Assembly: GCF_023238625.1 (NCBI RefSeq)
Contig: NZ_CP096670.1
Coordinates: forward strand, 1,291,501 to 1,355,500
Length of the DNA: 64,000 bases
Source of the DNA: Agarivorans sp. TSD2052
Lineage (GTDB): Bacteria; Pseudomonadota; Gammaproteobacteria; Enterobacterales; Celerinatantimonadaceae
Direction: 5' to 3'
A program made the position numbers and the translations under genes. Of the stretch, positions 1-9,934 are shown one piece after another. The notes below the pieces were generated by a model. That model saw only the letters and a program-made list of their open reading frames with translations, was not told where the DNA came from and made no database searches. Positions within the stretch are counted from its first letter, which is position 1. Each line of letters starts with the position of its first letter.

Positions 1-114
1 CGCAAATCAGGCACCGAGCCATTATTAAGAGTCATGGTGGAGGGGGCTGATTCAGCTTTGGTTGAACAATGCGCCAATGATATTGCAGAAGCTGTTCGCC
101 TTGCTTGCGATTAA
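1..114 (+). CDS. glmM: Phosphoglucosamine mutase, C-terminal end (partial)
   Basis: Only the last 37 codons are in the window; the gene begins upstream of base 1. The reading frame carries [15 protein letters not shown], the phosphate-binding loop of the last domain of alpha-D-phosphohexomutases, and closes with a TAA. GlmM converts glucosamine-6-phosphate to glucosamine-1-phosphate for UDP-GlcNAc, hence peptidoglycan and LPS. The following gene is secG, the same order as in E. coli (glmM-secG). The active-site serine region lies outside the window and cannot be judged. Confidence 0.93.
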   Translation, partial: RKSGTEPLLRVMVEGADSALVEQCANDIAEAVRLACD

Positions 115-274
115 TGTGAACAATATTTAAACGGTTGAACACAGAGTAAAAGTTTTTTGAAGTTGGCGCTTGTATTAGTGACAGAGGTTCGCTAATATCT
201 CGCCCGCTTTGGTGACTTGTGTTTCACTAATTGACGGTCGGAATTTAGACCGACCCACACTTAGGTGAAAGAGA

Positions 275-619
275 ATGTACGAAATTTTATTAGTAGTTTA
301 TTTAGTAGTGGCGCTGACTTTAATTGGCTTAGTGTTAATTCAGCAAGGCAAAGGTGCCGATATGGGTGCATCTTTTGGCTCTGGGGCGTCAAATACCGTA
401 TTTGGTTCTTCTGGTTCAGGTAACTTCCTAACCCGAGCAACCGCAATTTGCGCAACGTTGTTTATTCTTATCAGCTTAGTATTGGGTAACCTTTCAGCCC
501 AGCAAACTAAACAAGTTGATGAGTGGGGTGATTTGTCTCAGCCAATCGCTGAGCAAGTAGCTCCAGTAGGTGATGTACCAGCTTCACCTGCTACACCTGG
601 TAGCGACGTTCCAAACTAG
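275..619 (+). CDS. secG: Preprotein translocase subunit SecG
   Basis: A 114-residue inner-membrane protein, the usual length for SecG, which joins SecY and SecE in the protein-conducting channel and helps SecA-driven export. Two hydrophobic segments are visible, about residues 3-23 and 53-73, separated by a Gly/Ser-rich cytoplasmic loop that contains the conserved GADMGASFGSGAS stretch. The C-terminal tail is Pro/Ala rich and poorly conserved in the family. The ATG follows GTGAAAGAG. A 160-base gap separates it from glmM; this holds a 6-bp inverted repeat (236-255) but no clear terminator. tRNA-Leu follows closely, as in E. coli secG-leuU. Confidence 0.95.
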   Translation: MYEILLVVYLVVALTLIGLVLIQQGKGADMGASFGSGASNTVFGSSGSGNFLTRATAICATLFILISLVLGNLSAQQTKQVDEWGDLSQPIAEQVAPVGDVPASPATPGSDVPN

Positions 620-626
620 TTTACCT

Positions 627-712
627 GCCGAGGTGGTGGAATTGGTAGACACGCTACCTTGAGGGGGTAGTGTCCTATGGACGTGCGGGTTCAAGTCCCG
701 CTCTCGGCACCA
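627..712 (+). tRNA. leuU: tRNA-Leu (anticodon GAG)
   Basis: An 86-base type II tRNA with a long variable arm. The acceptor ends GCCGAGG and CTCGGC pair, the anticodon loop reads CTTGAGG (anticodon GAG, for CUC/CUU), the T arm has GGTTCAAGTCC and the CCA end is encoded. It matches the E. coli leuU type and lies in the same place, between secG and the metY-rimP-nusA operon. Confidence 0.97.
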
Positions 713-722
713 ATAGTTATTT

Positions 723-751
723 TTGCATAGTGTCTTAGTGGTTGTTATAAT
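723..751 (+). promoter_or_regulatory. Sigma-70 promoter for initiator tRNA and nusA operon
   Basis: TTGCAT (723-728) and a perfect TATAAT (746-751) are separated by exactly 17 bases. The -10 box ends 14 bases before the mature 5' end of tRNA-fMet, so a short leader would be trimmed. In E. coli the metY promoter also drives rimP-nusA-infB, and the same is likely here. Confidence 0.75.
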
Positions 752-765
752 CACTGGCATTCGGA

Positions 766-842
<77 letters not shown>

Positions 843-889
843 ACTATCAAATACTTAGGTAGTGATAGTGTAAAAGGCTCAGAAATTTT

Positions 890-917
890 AAAGCCCCGCT
901 TCATCGGGGCTTTTTGT
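890..917 (+). terminator. Intrinsic terminator between metY and rimP
   Basis: A 9-bp stem AAAGCCCCG / CGGGGCTTT with a 6-base loop is followed by TTG and more T. No separate strong promoter is visible between this hairpin and rimP, so it probably attenuates rather than fully stops transcription into the nusA operon. Confidence 0.8.
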
Positions 918-987
918 TATTTTCGCGCCGCACCTTAGGTGCTAGAACTGGGCTATTACGCCCTTTTTTTGTTTCTGGAGGGGAACC

Positions 988-1446
988 TTGGCAACTGTAG
1001 AACAACGACTAACTGACATGCTTACTCCCGCGGTAGAAGCGCTGGGATTTGAATTGTTGGGTATTGAATACGTCAGTGCTGGCAAGCACTCCATCGTGCG
1101 TCTTTTTATTGATCATGAAGATGGCATTAATGTGGATAACTGCGCGGATGTAAGCCGTCAGGCTAGCGCCATTATGGATGTTGAAGATCCAATTAGCACA
1201 GAATACAACCTAGAGGTTTCATCTCCTGGTTTAGAACGTCCTCTGTTTAAAGCAGAGCATTATCAACGTTTTATTGGTGATATTGCTTTTATGCAATTAC
1301 GTATGCCAGTGAATAATCGTCGAAAATGGCAGGGCGAAATCATTGCTGTAGAAGACGATACTGTCGTGCTTGCAGTTGAAAAAGAACAACACCGGATAGC
1401 GCTAGGTAACGTACAAAAAGCGCATCTAGTTCCCCAGTTTGATTAA
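988..1446 (+). CDS. rimP: Ribosome maturation factor RimP
   Basis: A 152-residue cytoplasmic protein that assists maturation of the 30S subunit. The N-terminal domain shows [11 protein letters not shown] and the [11 protein letters not shown] segment; the family signature [12 protein letters not shown] lies near residues 76-87; the C-terminal part is the SH3-like domain. The start is TTG at 988, preceded by GGAGGGG, and gives the expected N terminus. nusA begins 12 bases after the stop. It is first of the rimP-nusA-infB-rbfA-truB-rpsO-pnp cluster. Confidence 0.96.
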   Translation: MATVEQRLTDMLTPAVEALGFELLGIEYVSAGKHSIVRLFIDHEDGINVDNCADVSRQASAIMDVEDPISTEYNLEVSSPGLERPLFKAEHYQRFIGDIAFMQLRMPVNNRRKWQGEIIAVEDDTVVLAVEKEQHRIALGNVQKAHLVPQFD

Positions 1447-1458
1447 AGAGGGTCAGGA

Positions 1459-2955
1459 ATGAACAAAGAAGTCTTGTTGGTTGTTGACGCGGTATCTAAC
1501 GAAAAAGCATTACCGCGCGAAAAGATTTTTGAAGCTATGGAAGTAGCCTTAGCCACCGCAACCAAGAAAAAATATGAAGGTGATATTGAAGTTCGTGTTG
1601 ATATTGATAGAAAAGACGGAAGTTTTGAAACTTTTCGTCGCTGGATGGTTGTTGAAAACCAAGAAGCTATCGAAAACCCTTACCGAGAAATCACTTTAGA
1701 AGCGGCCCAATACGAAGAACCAGATAAAGAACTGGGTGATTACGTAGAAGAGCAAATCGAGTCAGTCGTATTTGACCGAATTACTACTCAAACAGCTAAA
1801 CAAGTTATCGTACAGAAAGTACGAGAAGCAGAGCGCGCTCAAGTTGTAGAACAGTATTTCGATCAAGTAAACGAGTTGGTAACGGGCGTTGTTAAAAAAG
1901 TTAGCCGTGAAAATATCATCGTTGATTTAGGTAATAACGCTGAAGCAGTGATTCACCGTGAAGAATCGCTTCCTCGTGAAGCCTTCCGACCGGGCGACCG
2001 TGTACGAGGTTTATTATATGAAGTTAAACCTGAAGCACGTGGCGCTCAATTATTCATGAGTCGTACTCGCCCTGAAATGTTGATCGAATTGTTCCGCATT
2101 GAAGTGCCAGAAATCGCAGAAGAAATGATTGATCTAAAAGCTGCGGCTCGTGATCCAGGTTCTCGCGCAAAAATTGCTGTTAAGAGTAACGACCGTCGCA
2201 TCGATCCAGTGGGTGCATGTGTTGGTATGCGTGGTGCGCGTGTGCAAGCCGTATCTGGTGAATTAGATAACGAGCGTGTAGACATTGTATTATGGGATGA
2301 TAATCCAGCTCAGTTCGCGATTAATGCTATGGCTCCAGCTGAAGTTGCTTCAATTATTGTTGATGAAGATAGCCATTCTATGGACATCGCAGTAGAGCAA
2401 GACAACTTGGCGCAAGCTATTGGTCGTAATGGTCAAAATGTTCGTCTAGCTTCTCAACTTACCGGTTGGGAACTTAACGTCATGACCGTTGATGAAGCGA
2501 ACAATAAGCACCAAGCTGAAGCGCAAAAAGCGGTTGATACCTTTGTTCAGTATTTAGATATTGATGAAGAGTTTTCTATTGTGTTAGCCGAAGAAGGCTT
2601 TACCACACTAGAAGAAATTGCTTACGTACCAGTAGCCGAGTTATTGGCGATTGAAGGCTTAGATGAAGACACCGTTAACCAATTACGTGAACGTGCTAAA
2701 GCAGCATTAGTAACCGAAGCCTTAGCTAAAGAAGAATCTTTAGAGAACGCTGAGCCAAGTGAAGAGTTATTAGCGCTTGAAGGTATGGAACGTCATTTAG
2801 CATTTGTACTTGCTAGTAAAGGTATCATTTCTTTAGAAGACCTTGCCGAGCAAGGCATTGATGAATTAGAAGATATCGAAGAATTGTCGGAAGAAAAAGC
2901 CGGCGAACTAATTATGGCCGCCAGGCAGATTTGCTGGTTTGGCGACGAAGAATAG
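1459..2955 (+). CDS. nusA: Transcription termination/antitermination factor NusA
   Basis: 498 residues, close to the 495 of E. coli. An N-terminal RNA-polymerase-binding domain (about 1-125) is followed by an S1 domain ([16 protein letters not shown]), two KH domains ([11 protein letters not shown] and [13 protein letters not shown]) and two acidic C-terminal repeats (about 365-425 and 440-495), the gammaproteobacterial arrangement. NusA binds RNA polymerase and modulates pausing, termination and antitermination. Its last codons lie 22 bases before the infB start; a GGAGG for infB sits between. In E. coli NusA feeds back on this operon. Confidence 0.98.
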   Translation: MNKEVLLVVDAVSNEKALPREKIFEAMEVALATATKKKYEGDIEVRVDIDRKDGSFETFRRWMVVENQEAIENPYREITLEAAQYEEPDKELGDYVEEQIESVVFDRITTQTAKQVIVQKVREAERAQVVEQYFDQVNELVTGVVKKVSRENIIVDLGNNAEAVIHREESLPREAFRPGDRVRGLLYEVKPEARGAQLFMSRTRPEMLIELFRIEVPEIAEEMIDLKAAARDPGSRAKIAVKSNDRRIDPVGACVGMRGARVQAVSGELDNERVDIVLWDDNPAQFAINAMAPAEVASIIVDEDSHSMDIAVEQDNLAQAIGRNGQNVRLASQLTGWELNVMTVDEANNKHQAEAQKAVDTFVQYLDIDEEFSIVLAEEGFTTLEEIAYVPVAELLAIEGLDEDTVNQLRERAKAALVTEALAKEESLENAEPSEELLALEGMERHLAFVLASKGIISLEDLAEQGIDELEDIEELSEEKAGELIMAARQICWFGDEE

Positions 2956-2977
2956 GTCGACGGAGGACTATAGCCCG

Positions 2978-5632
2978 ATGACAGAAGTTTCAATTAAACA
3001 ACTCGCGACAGACGTGGGAACAAACGAAGATAAATTAATTCAGCAATTTTCAGATGCTGGTATTACTAAATCTTTAACTGACACTGTAACTCAAGAAGAA
3101 AAAGCTAAACTTCTCGAGCACTTGAAGTCACAGCATGGCGATGAAACCTCGCCAAGCCGTATGACTTTAAAGCGCACCACAAAAAGCACTCTGAATGTAG
3201 CTGGTACTGGTGGTAAAGCTCGTGCTGTGCAGGTAGAAGTTCGCAAGAAGCGTACTTATGTAAAACGCAGCGCTGTTGAAGAGCAAGCAAAGCAAGAAGC
3301 AGAAGAAAAAGCTCGCATCGAAGCAGAAGAAGCAACCCGCGTTCAAGCTGAAGCAGCGGCTAAAACAGCGGCTGAAGAAAAAGCCAAGCGTGATGCTGAA
3401 GAAAAGATCAAGCGTGAAGAAAAAGCTGCCGCTGCTGCTGCTGCCGCTAAAGCTAAAGAAGCTGAGAAACGTGTCGCTGATGCTGAAAAATCTCCAGAGC
3501 AACTCGCTGCTGAGAAAGAAGCGGCTGATATAGCACGTAAGCAAGAAGAGACAGCCATCGCTAAAGCCGAGGCTGAGGCTGAGAAGAAAGCTGAAGAAGC
3601 CAAGAAACTAGCGGTAGAAAATGCTGCTCGCTGGGCTGAAGAAGAAAAACTTCGTAAGAAACGTGAAGAGTCAGCTGATTATCACGTAACAACTTCTACC
3701 TATGCGCGTGCCGCAGAAGATGAGCAAGAACAAAAAGCCGAAGCACCACGCCGCAAAAAGCGTAAGCCTAAGCAGAATGATTCTAATAATTCTCGTCGTG
3801 GTGGTCGTAAAAACAATAAACCTCAGGTGGCTACACCCACTGCTATGCAGCATGGTTTTAACAAACCCGCTCAACCTGTAGAGCGTGAAGTTCGCATTAG
3901 CGAAACGATCTCTGTAGGCGAATTGGCTAGCAAGATGGCGGTTAAAGCCACTGAAGTTATTAAAGCGATGATGAAGATGGGCGCTATGGCGACCATTAAC
4001 CAAGTGATTGATCAAGAAACTGCCACCTTGGTAGCAGAAGAACTTGGTCATAAAGTGGTTCTTGTTAAAGAAAACGCGCTTGAAGAGCAAGTGATGCAAG
4101 AAGCTGAGTCAACCGGTGAGAAAACCAACCGTGCGCCAGTGGTAACTATTATGGGTCACGTTGACCATGGTAAAACCTCATTACTTGATTATATTCGTCG
4201 AGCAAAAGTGGCAGACGGTGAAGCGGGTGGTATTACCCAGCATATTGGTGCTTACCATGTAGAGACCAACGGTAACATGGTTACCTTCCTGGATACTCCT
4301 GGACACGCAGCATTTACTTCAATGCGTGCCCGTGGCGCTAAAGCTACCGATATCGTCGTGTTGGTTGTCGCTGCAGATGATGGTGTAATGCCACAAACTG
4401 TAGAAGCAGTTCAGCATGCTCGTGCAGCAGGTGTTCCACTGGTTGTTGCAGTGAACAAGATGGACAAAGAAGGCGCAGATCCAGATCGCGTTAAGAATGA
4501 ACTATCACAACATGAAGTTATCCCTGAAGACTGGGGTGGTGACGTACAGTTTGTTCACGTGTCAGCTAAAAGCGGTGAAGGCATCGATGACTTGTTAGAA
4601 GCCATCGTATTGCAGTCAGACGTATTAGAGCTAACAGCAAGCCATATTGGCGCTGCTTCGGGTGTGGTGATTGAATCTCGTTTAGACAAAGGCCGCGGCC
4701 CAATTGCTTCTATCTTGGTTCAACATGGCCAGCTTGAAAAAGGTGATATCATTCTTTGTGGTCTAGAGTACGGTCGTATTCGTGCTATGAAAGATGAGAA
4801 CGGTAAAGATATTGATTCTGCGGGTCCATCTATTCCTGTAGAAATTTTAGGTCTTTCTGGTGTGCCGCAAGCGGGTGACGAAGCTACTGTTGTTCGTGAC
4901 GAGAAGAAAGCCCGTGAAGTTGCTTTGTATCGTCAAGGAAAATTCCGTGATGTTAAGTTAGCACGTCAGCAAAAATCTAAACTTGAAAACATGTTTGCCA
5001 ACATGGAAGAAGGTGAAGTTCAGGAGCTAAACATTGTACTGAAATCTGATGTACAAGGTTCTCTTGAAGCGATTGCTGATTCATTAACTAAACTGTCTAC
5101 TGATGAAGTTAAAGTTAATATCATTGGTCGCGGAGTAGGTGGTATCACTGAGACTGATGCAACCTTAGCTGCTGCTTCTAACGCTATCGTGTTAGGCTTT
5201 AACGTACGTGCAGACGCAACGGCGCGTCGCATTATTGAGTCGGAAAGCGTAGATCTCCACTACTACAGTGTTATTTATGACTTAATCGATGAAGTTAAGA
5301 GTGCGATGACAGGGCTACTAGCACCTGAATTCAAACAGCAAATTATGGGCTTGGCTGAAGTACGTGACGTATTTAAGTCACCTAAACTTGGCGCTATTGC
5401 TGGTTGTATGGTACTTGAAGGTCAGGTTAAACGTTCTAATCCTATTCGTGTATTACGTGACAATATCGTAATTTACGAAGGTGAACTTGAATCACTACGT
5501 CGCTTTAAAGATGATGTAAACGAAGTTCGCAACGGTATGGAATGTGGTATCGGCGTGAAGAACTATAATGATGTTCGTGCTGGTGACCAAATCGAAGTAT
5601 TTGAGATTGTAGAAGTTAAACGTACACTATAA
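2978..5632 (+). CDS. infB: Translation initiation factor IF-2
   Basis: The GTPase that delivers initiator tRNA to the 30S subunit. I chose ATG 2978 ([10 protein letters not shown]), which matches the IF2 N terminus and has GGAGG at 2962-2966, over an in-frame upstream ATG inside nusA; it gives 884 residues. Order: IF2_N domain (1-55), a long Lys/Glu/Ala-rich helical linker (about 95-230), a basic patch, a second IF2_N domain, the G domain (GHVDHGKT near 392, DTPGH near 438, NKMD near 491) and domains II-IV. The low-complexity linker creates long spurious reading frames in other frames. A hairpin with T-rich tail follows the stop. Confidence 0.98.
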   Translation: MTEVSIKQLATDVGTNEDKLIQQFSDAGITKSLTDTVTQEEKAKLLEHLKSQHGDETSPSRMTLKRTTKSTLNVAGTGGKARAVQVEVRKKRTYVKRSAVEEQAKQEAEEKARIEAEEATRVQAEAAAKTAAEEKAKRDAEEKIKREEKAAAAAAAAKAKEAEKRVADAEKSPEQLAAEKEAADIARKQEETAIAKAEAEAEKKAEEAKKLAVENAARWAEEEKLRKKREESADYHVTTSTYARAAEDEQEQKAEAPRRKKRKPKQNDSNNSRRGGRKNNKPQVATPTAMQHGFNKPAQPVEREVRISETISVGELASKMAVKATEVIKAMMKMGAMATINQVIDQETATLVAEELGHKVVLVKENALEEQVMQEAESTGEKTNRAPVVTIMGHVDHGKTSLLDYIRRAKVADGEAGGITQHIGAYHVETNGNMVTFLDTPGHAAFTSMRARGAKATDIVVLVVAADDGVMPQTVEAVQHARAAGVPLVVAVNKMDKEGADPDRVKNELSQHEVIPEDWGGDVQFVHVSAKSGEGIDDLLEAIVLQSDVLELTASHIGAASGVVIESRLDKGRGPIASILVQHGQLEKGDIILCGLEYGRIRAMKDENGKDIDSAGPSIPVEILGLSGVPQAGDEATVVRDEKKAREVALYRQGKFRDVKLARQQKSKLENMFANMEEGEVQELNIVLKSDVQGSLEAIADSLTKLSTDEVKVNIIGRGVGGITETDATLAAASNAIVLGFNVRADATARRIIESESVDLHYYSVIYDLIDEVKSAMTGLLAPEFKQQIMGLAEVRDVFKSPKLGAIAGCMVLEGQVKRSNPIRVLRDNIVIYEGELESLRRFKDDVNEVRNGMECGIGVKNYNDVRAGDQIEVFEIVEVKRTL

Positions 5633-5658
5633 GTGTAAGGTTTTACTACATCTCTAAG

Positions 5659-5687
5659 ATGGGGGCTTTCGCCCCCATTGTTGTTTT
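5659..5687 (+). terminator. Terminator-like hairpin between infB and rbfA
   Basis: ATGGGGGC (5659-5666), loop TTTC, GCCCCCAT (5671-5678), then a T-rich run broken by G. It lies inside what is otherwise one operon, 27 bases after infB, so it probably works as a partial terminator, an attenuator or an RNA-processing site. Confidence 0.55.
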
Positions 5688-5722
5688 TACGCTCCCTAGT
5701 GAGTGGTATCAGGAGAATAATG

Positions 5723-6151
5723 ATGCCTAGAGAATTTAGCCGCCCAGATAGGGTTGCCCAACAAATTCAAAAAGAAGTCGCGGTGATTTTGCAACGTGAT
5801 GTACGAGATTCACGTTTAAGCCTAGTGACGGTTTCAGCGGTTGAAGTGACTCGAGATTTGGCTTACGCCAAAATCTTTGTGACTTTTTTAGATGACAGTG
5901 AAGAAGCAGTCAAGGCTAGCCTTGAAGCCCTAAAAGAACACTTGCCGTATATTCGCCATTTATTAGCTAAGGCGATGCGTTTACGCGCTGTTCCAGAACT
6001 ACGCTTTGATTACGATGGTTCTTTGCGTGAAGGTTTGCGAATGACAGAGTTGGCTAGCCAGGCAGTAAAAAGCGATCAGCAAAAAGCTGAAGCATCGGGT
6101 CGTACCTTGAGTGACGACTTAGAACAAGAGCCAGAGAAAGAGGACGAATAA
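5723..6151 (+). CDS. rbfA: 30S ribosome-binding factor RbfA
   Basis: A KH-type protein that binds 16S rRNA during 30S maturation and cold adaptation. The start [12 protein letters not shown] at 5723 matches the family and has AGGAG seven bases upstream; an adjacent ATG at 5720 and a longer in-frame extension starting inside the preceding hairpin are less likely. This gives 142 residues, slightly longer than E. coli (133) because of an acidic C-terminal tail. The stop codon is directly followed by the truB ATG (TAAATG), so the two are translationally coupled. Confidence 0.95.
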   Translation: MPREFSRPDRVAQQIQKEVAVILQRDVRDSRLSLVTVSAVEVTRDLAYAKIFVTFLDDSEEAVKASLEALKEHLPYIRHLLAKAMRLRAVPELRFDYDGSLREGLRMTELASQAVKSDQQKAEASGRTLSDDLEQEPEKEDE

Positions 6152-7099
6152 ATGGGACAAGGACGCAGAAAAAAAGGCCGCCCAATTGATGGGATCCTTC
6201 TGCTGAATAAACCTACTGGTGTTTCTTCTAACGGCATATTGCAGCGGGTGAAACGCATTTACTTTGCTCAAAAAGCTGGCCATACCGGAGCGCTAGATCC
6301 ACTCGCTACTGGGATGTTGCCAATTTGCTTAGGCGAGGCGACTAAGTTCTCACAGTTCTTGTTGGATTCAGATAAACGCTACCAAGTCACCGCGCAATTA
6401 GGGGTAAGAACGAATACCTCTGACTCTGATGGCGAAGTGGTTGAGCGACGTGAAGTATCATCCACTCAAAATGACATAGAAACGGCTTTAAACGCGTTTC
6501 GCGGGCCTATTAATCAGGTTCCGTCTATGTTCTCTGCTTTAAAACATAATGGTAAACCCTTATATAGCTATGCACGAGAAGGTATTACTATTGAACGTGA
6601 AGCGAGACCTATCACTGTCTATGAAAATAACTTTATCTCGCTTGACGGTGACATGCTGACGCTGGACATTCACTGTAGCAAAGGGACTTACATTCGCACC
6701 ATTATCGACGATTTAGGTGAAATGCTCGGTTGTGGAGCCCATGTCGTTAAACTACATCGCTCACAAGTGGCAGATTACCCCAGTGAACGGATGGTCACCC
6801 CTGAACAACTAGAAGCGCTGCTTGAGCAGGCTAATGACGGTGAGATGGCACCTAAAGAGTTGCTTGATCCTCTTTTGTTGCCGATGGACTCTGCGGTAGC
6901 TCATTTAGCTGAAGTAAACATTCCTGAAAGTCTAGGGGGATATTTGCTGCAAGGACAAGCTATGCAGGTGGCAGGTGCACCGTTACATGAGGTATTTAGA
7001 ATCACTATTGGTGAGCAGCGTCGTTTTGTCGGTATTGGTCAGCTTAATGATGACGGCTTAGTCGCACCTAAGCGTTTGATTCAAAGTGTAGATAGTTAA
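6152..7099 (+). CDS. truB: tRNA pseudouridine(55) synthase TruB
   Basis: 315 residues (E. coli 314). TruB makes the universal pseudouridine 55 in the T loop of tRNAs and also acts as a tRNA chaperone. The catalytic motif [12 protein letters not shown] is present with Asp49 as nucleophile; [13 protein letters not shown] marks the second conserved motif, and the C-terminal PUA-like domain (about 250-315) is present. It starts directly after the rbfA stop. Confidence 0.97.
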   Translation: MGQGRRKKGRPIDGILLLNKPTGVSSNGILQRVKRIYFAQKAGHTGALDPLATGMLPICLGEATKFSQFLLDSDKRYQVTAQLGVRTNTSDSDGEVVERREVSSTQNDIETALNAFRGPINQVPSMFSALKHNGKPLYSYAREGITIEREARPITVYENNFISLDGDMLTLDIHCSKGTYIRTIIDDLGEMLGCGAHVVKLHRSQVADYPSERMVTPEQLEALLEQANDGEMAPKELLDPLLLPMDSAVAHLAEVNIPESLGGYLLQGQAMQVAGAPLHEVFRITIGEQRRFVGIGQLNDDGLVAPKRLIQSVDS

Positions 7100-7108
7100 G
7101 CGAGTTGC

Positions 7109-7137
7109 TTGCAACTGCTGAAACGTCGCTATATAAT
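7109..7137 (+). promoter_or_regulatory. Sigma-70 promoter for rpsO
   Basis: TTGCAA (7109-7114), 17-base spacer, perfect TATAAT (7132-7137), followed by a GC-rich discriminator (GCGCGTCC). It lies about 65 bases before the rpsO start, leaving a leader of roughly 55 bases. Such a leader could host the S15 autoregulatory fold known from E. coli, but I cannot establish that fold by eye. Confidence 0.75.
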
Positions 7138-7201
7138 GCGCGTCCTTCATCGCTGAGTTAGTGATTGGCGATGAGTAAATTTATATATTTTAGGAGTTAG
7201 T

Positions 7202-7471
7202 ATGTCACTAAGTAGCACTGAAAAAGCAGCAATCGTTGCAGAATACGCACGTGAAGCAGGAGACACTGGTTCTTCTGAAGTTCAAGTTGCTTTGTTAACA
7301 GCACAAATCAACCACTTGCAAGGTCACTTCAAGAAGCACATCCACGATCACCACAGCCGCCGTGGTCTACTACGTATGGTTAGCCAACGTCGTAAATTGC
7401 TTGATTACTTGAAGCGTAAAAACCAAGCGAGCTACGCTGAGTTGATCGCTAAATTGGGTCTACGTCGTTAA
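7202..7471 (+). CDS. rpsO: 30S ribosomal protein S15
   Basis: 89 residues, identical in length to E. coli S15. All-helical protein that binds the 16S rRNA central domain early in assembly; the conserved block from THLQGHFK to the [24 protein letters not shown] segment is the rRNA-binding region. Preceded by TTAGGAGTTAGT with a good Shine-Dalgarno. It has its own promoter and its own terminator, so it can be expressed apart from the upstream genes and from pnp, as in E. coli. Confidence 0.98.
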   Translation: MSLSSTEKAAIVAEYAREAGDTGSSEVQVALLTAQINHLQGHFKKHIHDHHSRRGLLRMVSQRRKLLDYLKRKNQASYAELIAKLGLRR

Positions 7472-7500
7472 TTTAACGCCGCCAATAAAGAATATTTAAA

Positions 7501-7525
7501 AGGGAGCCGGTTGGCTCCCTTTTTT
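7501..7525 (+). terminator. Intrinsic terminator after rpsO
   Basis: AGGGAGCC, loop GGTT, GGCTCCCT, then five T. Strong rho-independent terminator 29 bases after the rpsO stop. Between it and pnp lies a GATAAC/GTTATC inverted repeat that may form the leader hairpin commonly processed by RNase III in pnp mRNAs. Confidence 0.88.
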
Positions 7526-7655
7526 GTTGCTCAAATAAAAGTCACAAACTCGCGAGATAACAAGGCTTTTAGTAAGGATAAAGTTATCTTTTGCCATAGC
7601 ATTGTTTTATACTTTAGCGCGAATTAAAAGAGCACATAAATTAAAGGAAATTCAC

Positions 7656-9770
7656 GTGAATCCTATCGTAAAAACGTTTAAATACGGTGAGAATACAGTC
7701 ACCATCGAAACTGGCGCTATTGCTCGTCAAGCAACAGCAGCTGTACTGGTAACTATGGATGATACAACAGTATTCGTATCAGTAGTGGGTAAGAAAACCG
7801 CTACACCTGGCCAAGATTTCTTCCCGTTGACTGTTAACTACCAAGAACGTACTTACGCAGCAGGTAAAATACCTGGTGGTTTCTTCAAGCGCGAAGGTCG
7901 CCCTTCGGAAGATGAAACCTTAATCGCACGTTTAATTGACCGTCCTATTCGCCCGTTGTTCCCTGATGGCTTCGTAAACGAAGTACAAGTTGTGGCTACC
8001 GTGGTTTCTGTAAACCCACAAGTTCAGCCAGACATCGTTGCTTTAATTGGTACCTCAGCGGCGTTAAGCCTTTCAGGTATGCCTTTTAACGGCCCTGTAG
8101 GCGCGGCACGTGTTGGTTACATCGATGGTAACTACATTCTTAACCCAACCACTGAAGAGCTACCAGAAAGCAAGCTAGACCTTGTTGTTGCAGGTACTGA
8201 AAACGCAGTATTGATGGTTGAGTCTGAAGCTGAATTGCTGTCTGAAGAAGTTATGTTAGGCGCTGTTGTATATGGCCATGAGCAATCTAAAGCGGTAATT
8301 ACTGCGATTAACGAGTTGTGCGAAGAAGCTGCTAAACCAGCTTGGGATTGGCAAGCACCTGAAGTTAACGTTGCACTTAAAGATAAAGTGGCTGCACTCG
8401 CAGAGGCTAAATTAACTGAAGCTTACCAAATCACCGATAAAGCTGAACGTTACGCTGAAGTGGGCCAAATTAAGAAAGCGGTTGTTGAAGCGATTACTGC
8501 TGAAGACGCAGAACTTAATGCCCAAGATATTGGCGACGAGCTAGGCAAGTTAGAGAAAAACGTTGTTCGCTCACGCATTATTGCTGGTGAGCCGCGTATC
8601 GATGGTCGTGAACCCGATATGATTCGTGCGCTAGACGTAATGACCGGCGTATTACCACGTACCCATGGTAGCTCGGTATTCACTCGTGGTGAAACTCAAG
8701 CGCTAGTGACTTGTACTTTAGGTACAGAGCGTGACGCGCAAATGATTGACTCGCTTGCTGGCTTGCAAACATCTCGCTTTATGCTTCACTACAACTTCCC
8801 TCCATACTGTGTTGGTGAAACGGGCTTTATCGGCTCGCCTAAACGTCGTGAGATTGGTCACGGTCGTCTAGCTAAGCGCGGTGTTGCAGCGGTAATGCCA
8901 AGTTCTGAAGAGTTCCCTTACACAGTACGTGTTGTTTCAGAAATTACTGAATCTAACGGTTCAAGCTCAATGGCTTCTGTTTGTGGTAGTTCATTGGCAT
9001 TGATGGACGCGGGTGTTCCAATTAAAGCGTCTGTTGCTGGTATCGCAATGGGTCTGGTTAAAGAAGGCGACAACTTTGTTGTTCTTTCTGACATTCTAGG
9101 TGATGAAGATCACTTAGGTGATATGGACTTTAAAGTCGCGGGTTCTTCTGAAGGTATTTCTGCATTGCAGATGGATATCAAAATTGAAGGTATCACCAAA
9201 GAAATTATGGAAATCGCTCTTCGTCAAGCACAGGGCGCGCGTTTACATATTCTAGGTGTTATGGACCAAGCTATTGGTACTTCTCGTGAAGAGATTTCTG
9301 AATTCGCTCCACGTATCCACACTATCAAGATCAGCCCAGAGAAGATTAAAGATGTTATCGGTAAAGGCGGCGCAACTATTCGTGCTCTTACTGATGAGAC
9401 CGGTACAACAATCGAAATCGAAGACGATGGTACAGTGAAGGTTGCCGCTACTGACAACGCTCAAGCTCAAGAAGCTATCAAGCGTATTCAGCAGTTAACC
9501 GCAGAAGTTGAAGCTGGCCAGTTCTACGAAGGTAAAGTCGTTCGTCTAGCTGACTTCGGAGCGTTTGTTGAAATTCTTCCTGGTAAAGATGGTTTAGTTC
9601 ACATCTCGCAAATCTCTCAAGAGCGTGTTGCGAATGTATCTGACCACCTAACTGTGGGTGATATCGTTAAAGTTAAAGTTCTAGAAGTAGACCGCCAAGG
9701 TCGTGTACGTCTGAGCATTAAAGAAGCACTTGAACCTAGCGAAGCGCCTGCTGAGAAGCCAGCTGAATAA
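7656..9770 (+). CDS. pnp: Polyribonucleotide nucleotidyltransferase (PNPase)
   Basis: Phosphorolytic 3'-5' exoribonuclease of the RNA degradosome. The start is GTG 7656 ([11 protein letters not shown]), preceded by AAAGGAAA and matching family N termini; an in-frame ATG 54 bases upstream would add a non-conserved extension. This gives 704 residues. Order: RNase PH domain 1, alpha-helical linker, RNase PH domain 2 with the catalytic [14 protein letters not shown] segment, a KH domain ([13 protein letters not shown]) and a C-terminal S1 domain ([18 protein letters not shown]). A terminator follows 48 bases downstream. Confidence 0.98.
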   Translation: MNPIVKTFKYGENTVTIETGAIARQATAAVLVTMDDTTVFVSVVGKKTATPGQDFFPLTVNYQERTYAAGKIPGGFFKREGRPSEDETLIARLIDRPIRPLFPDGFVNEVQVVATVVSVNPQVQPDIVALIGTSAALSLSGMPFNGPVGAARVGYIDGNYILNPTTEELPESKLDLVVAGTENAVLMVESEAELLSEEVMLGAVVYGHEQSKAVITAINELCEEAAKPAWDWQAPEVNVALKDKVAALAEAKLTEAYQITDKAERYAEVGQIKKAVVEAITAEDAELNAQDIGDELGKLEKNVVRSRIIAGEPRIDGREPDMIRALDVMTGVLPRTHGSSVFTRGETQALVTCTLGTERDAQMIDSLAGLQTSRFMLHYNFPPYCVGETGFIGSPKRREIGHGRLAKRGVAAVMPSSEEFPYTVRVVSEITESNGSSSMASVCGSSLALMDAGVPIKASVAGIAMGLVKEGDNFVVLSDILGDEDHLGDMDFKVAGSSEGISALQMDIKIEGITKEIMEIALRQAQGARLHILGVMDQAIGTSREEISEFAPRIHTIKISPEKIKDVIGKGGATIRALTDETGTTIEIEDDGTVKVAATDNAQAQEAIKRIQQLTAEVEAGQFYEGKVVRLADFGAFVEILPGKDGLVHISQISQERVANVSDHLTVGDIVKVKVLEVDRQGRVRLSIKEALEPSEAPAEKPAE

Positions 9771-9818
9771 GCGTTATTTGGATTAGCTAAATCCAATTTC
9801 GTTTAAATAGCGAGTTAC

Positions 9819-9852
9819 AAAAAAGCACTGAACTATGTTCGGTGCTTTTTTA
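9819..9852 (+). terminator. Intrinsic terminator after pnp
   Basis: AGCAC-T-GAAC / GTTC-G-GTGCT stem flanked by A-runs on the left and a seven-T run on the right. It closes the rimP-pnp cluster and, with its A-run, could also act weakly on the opposite strand toward the chemoreceptor. Confidence 0.8.
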
Positions 9853-9934
9853 TTTGCTCTAGATATGTTGATTGCCTGCCATCACTAAAGTGACTGTTTT
9901 GCCGTGATGCTCACTAAAGCAAATAGTTAGTCTA

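Noticed and set aside
3105-3603. Long open frames on other frames over infB
   Set aside because: They arise from the Lys/Glu/Ala-rich linker of IF2; repetitive codons leave few stops. No ribosome-binding sites or recognisable proteins.
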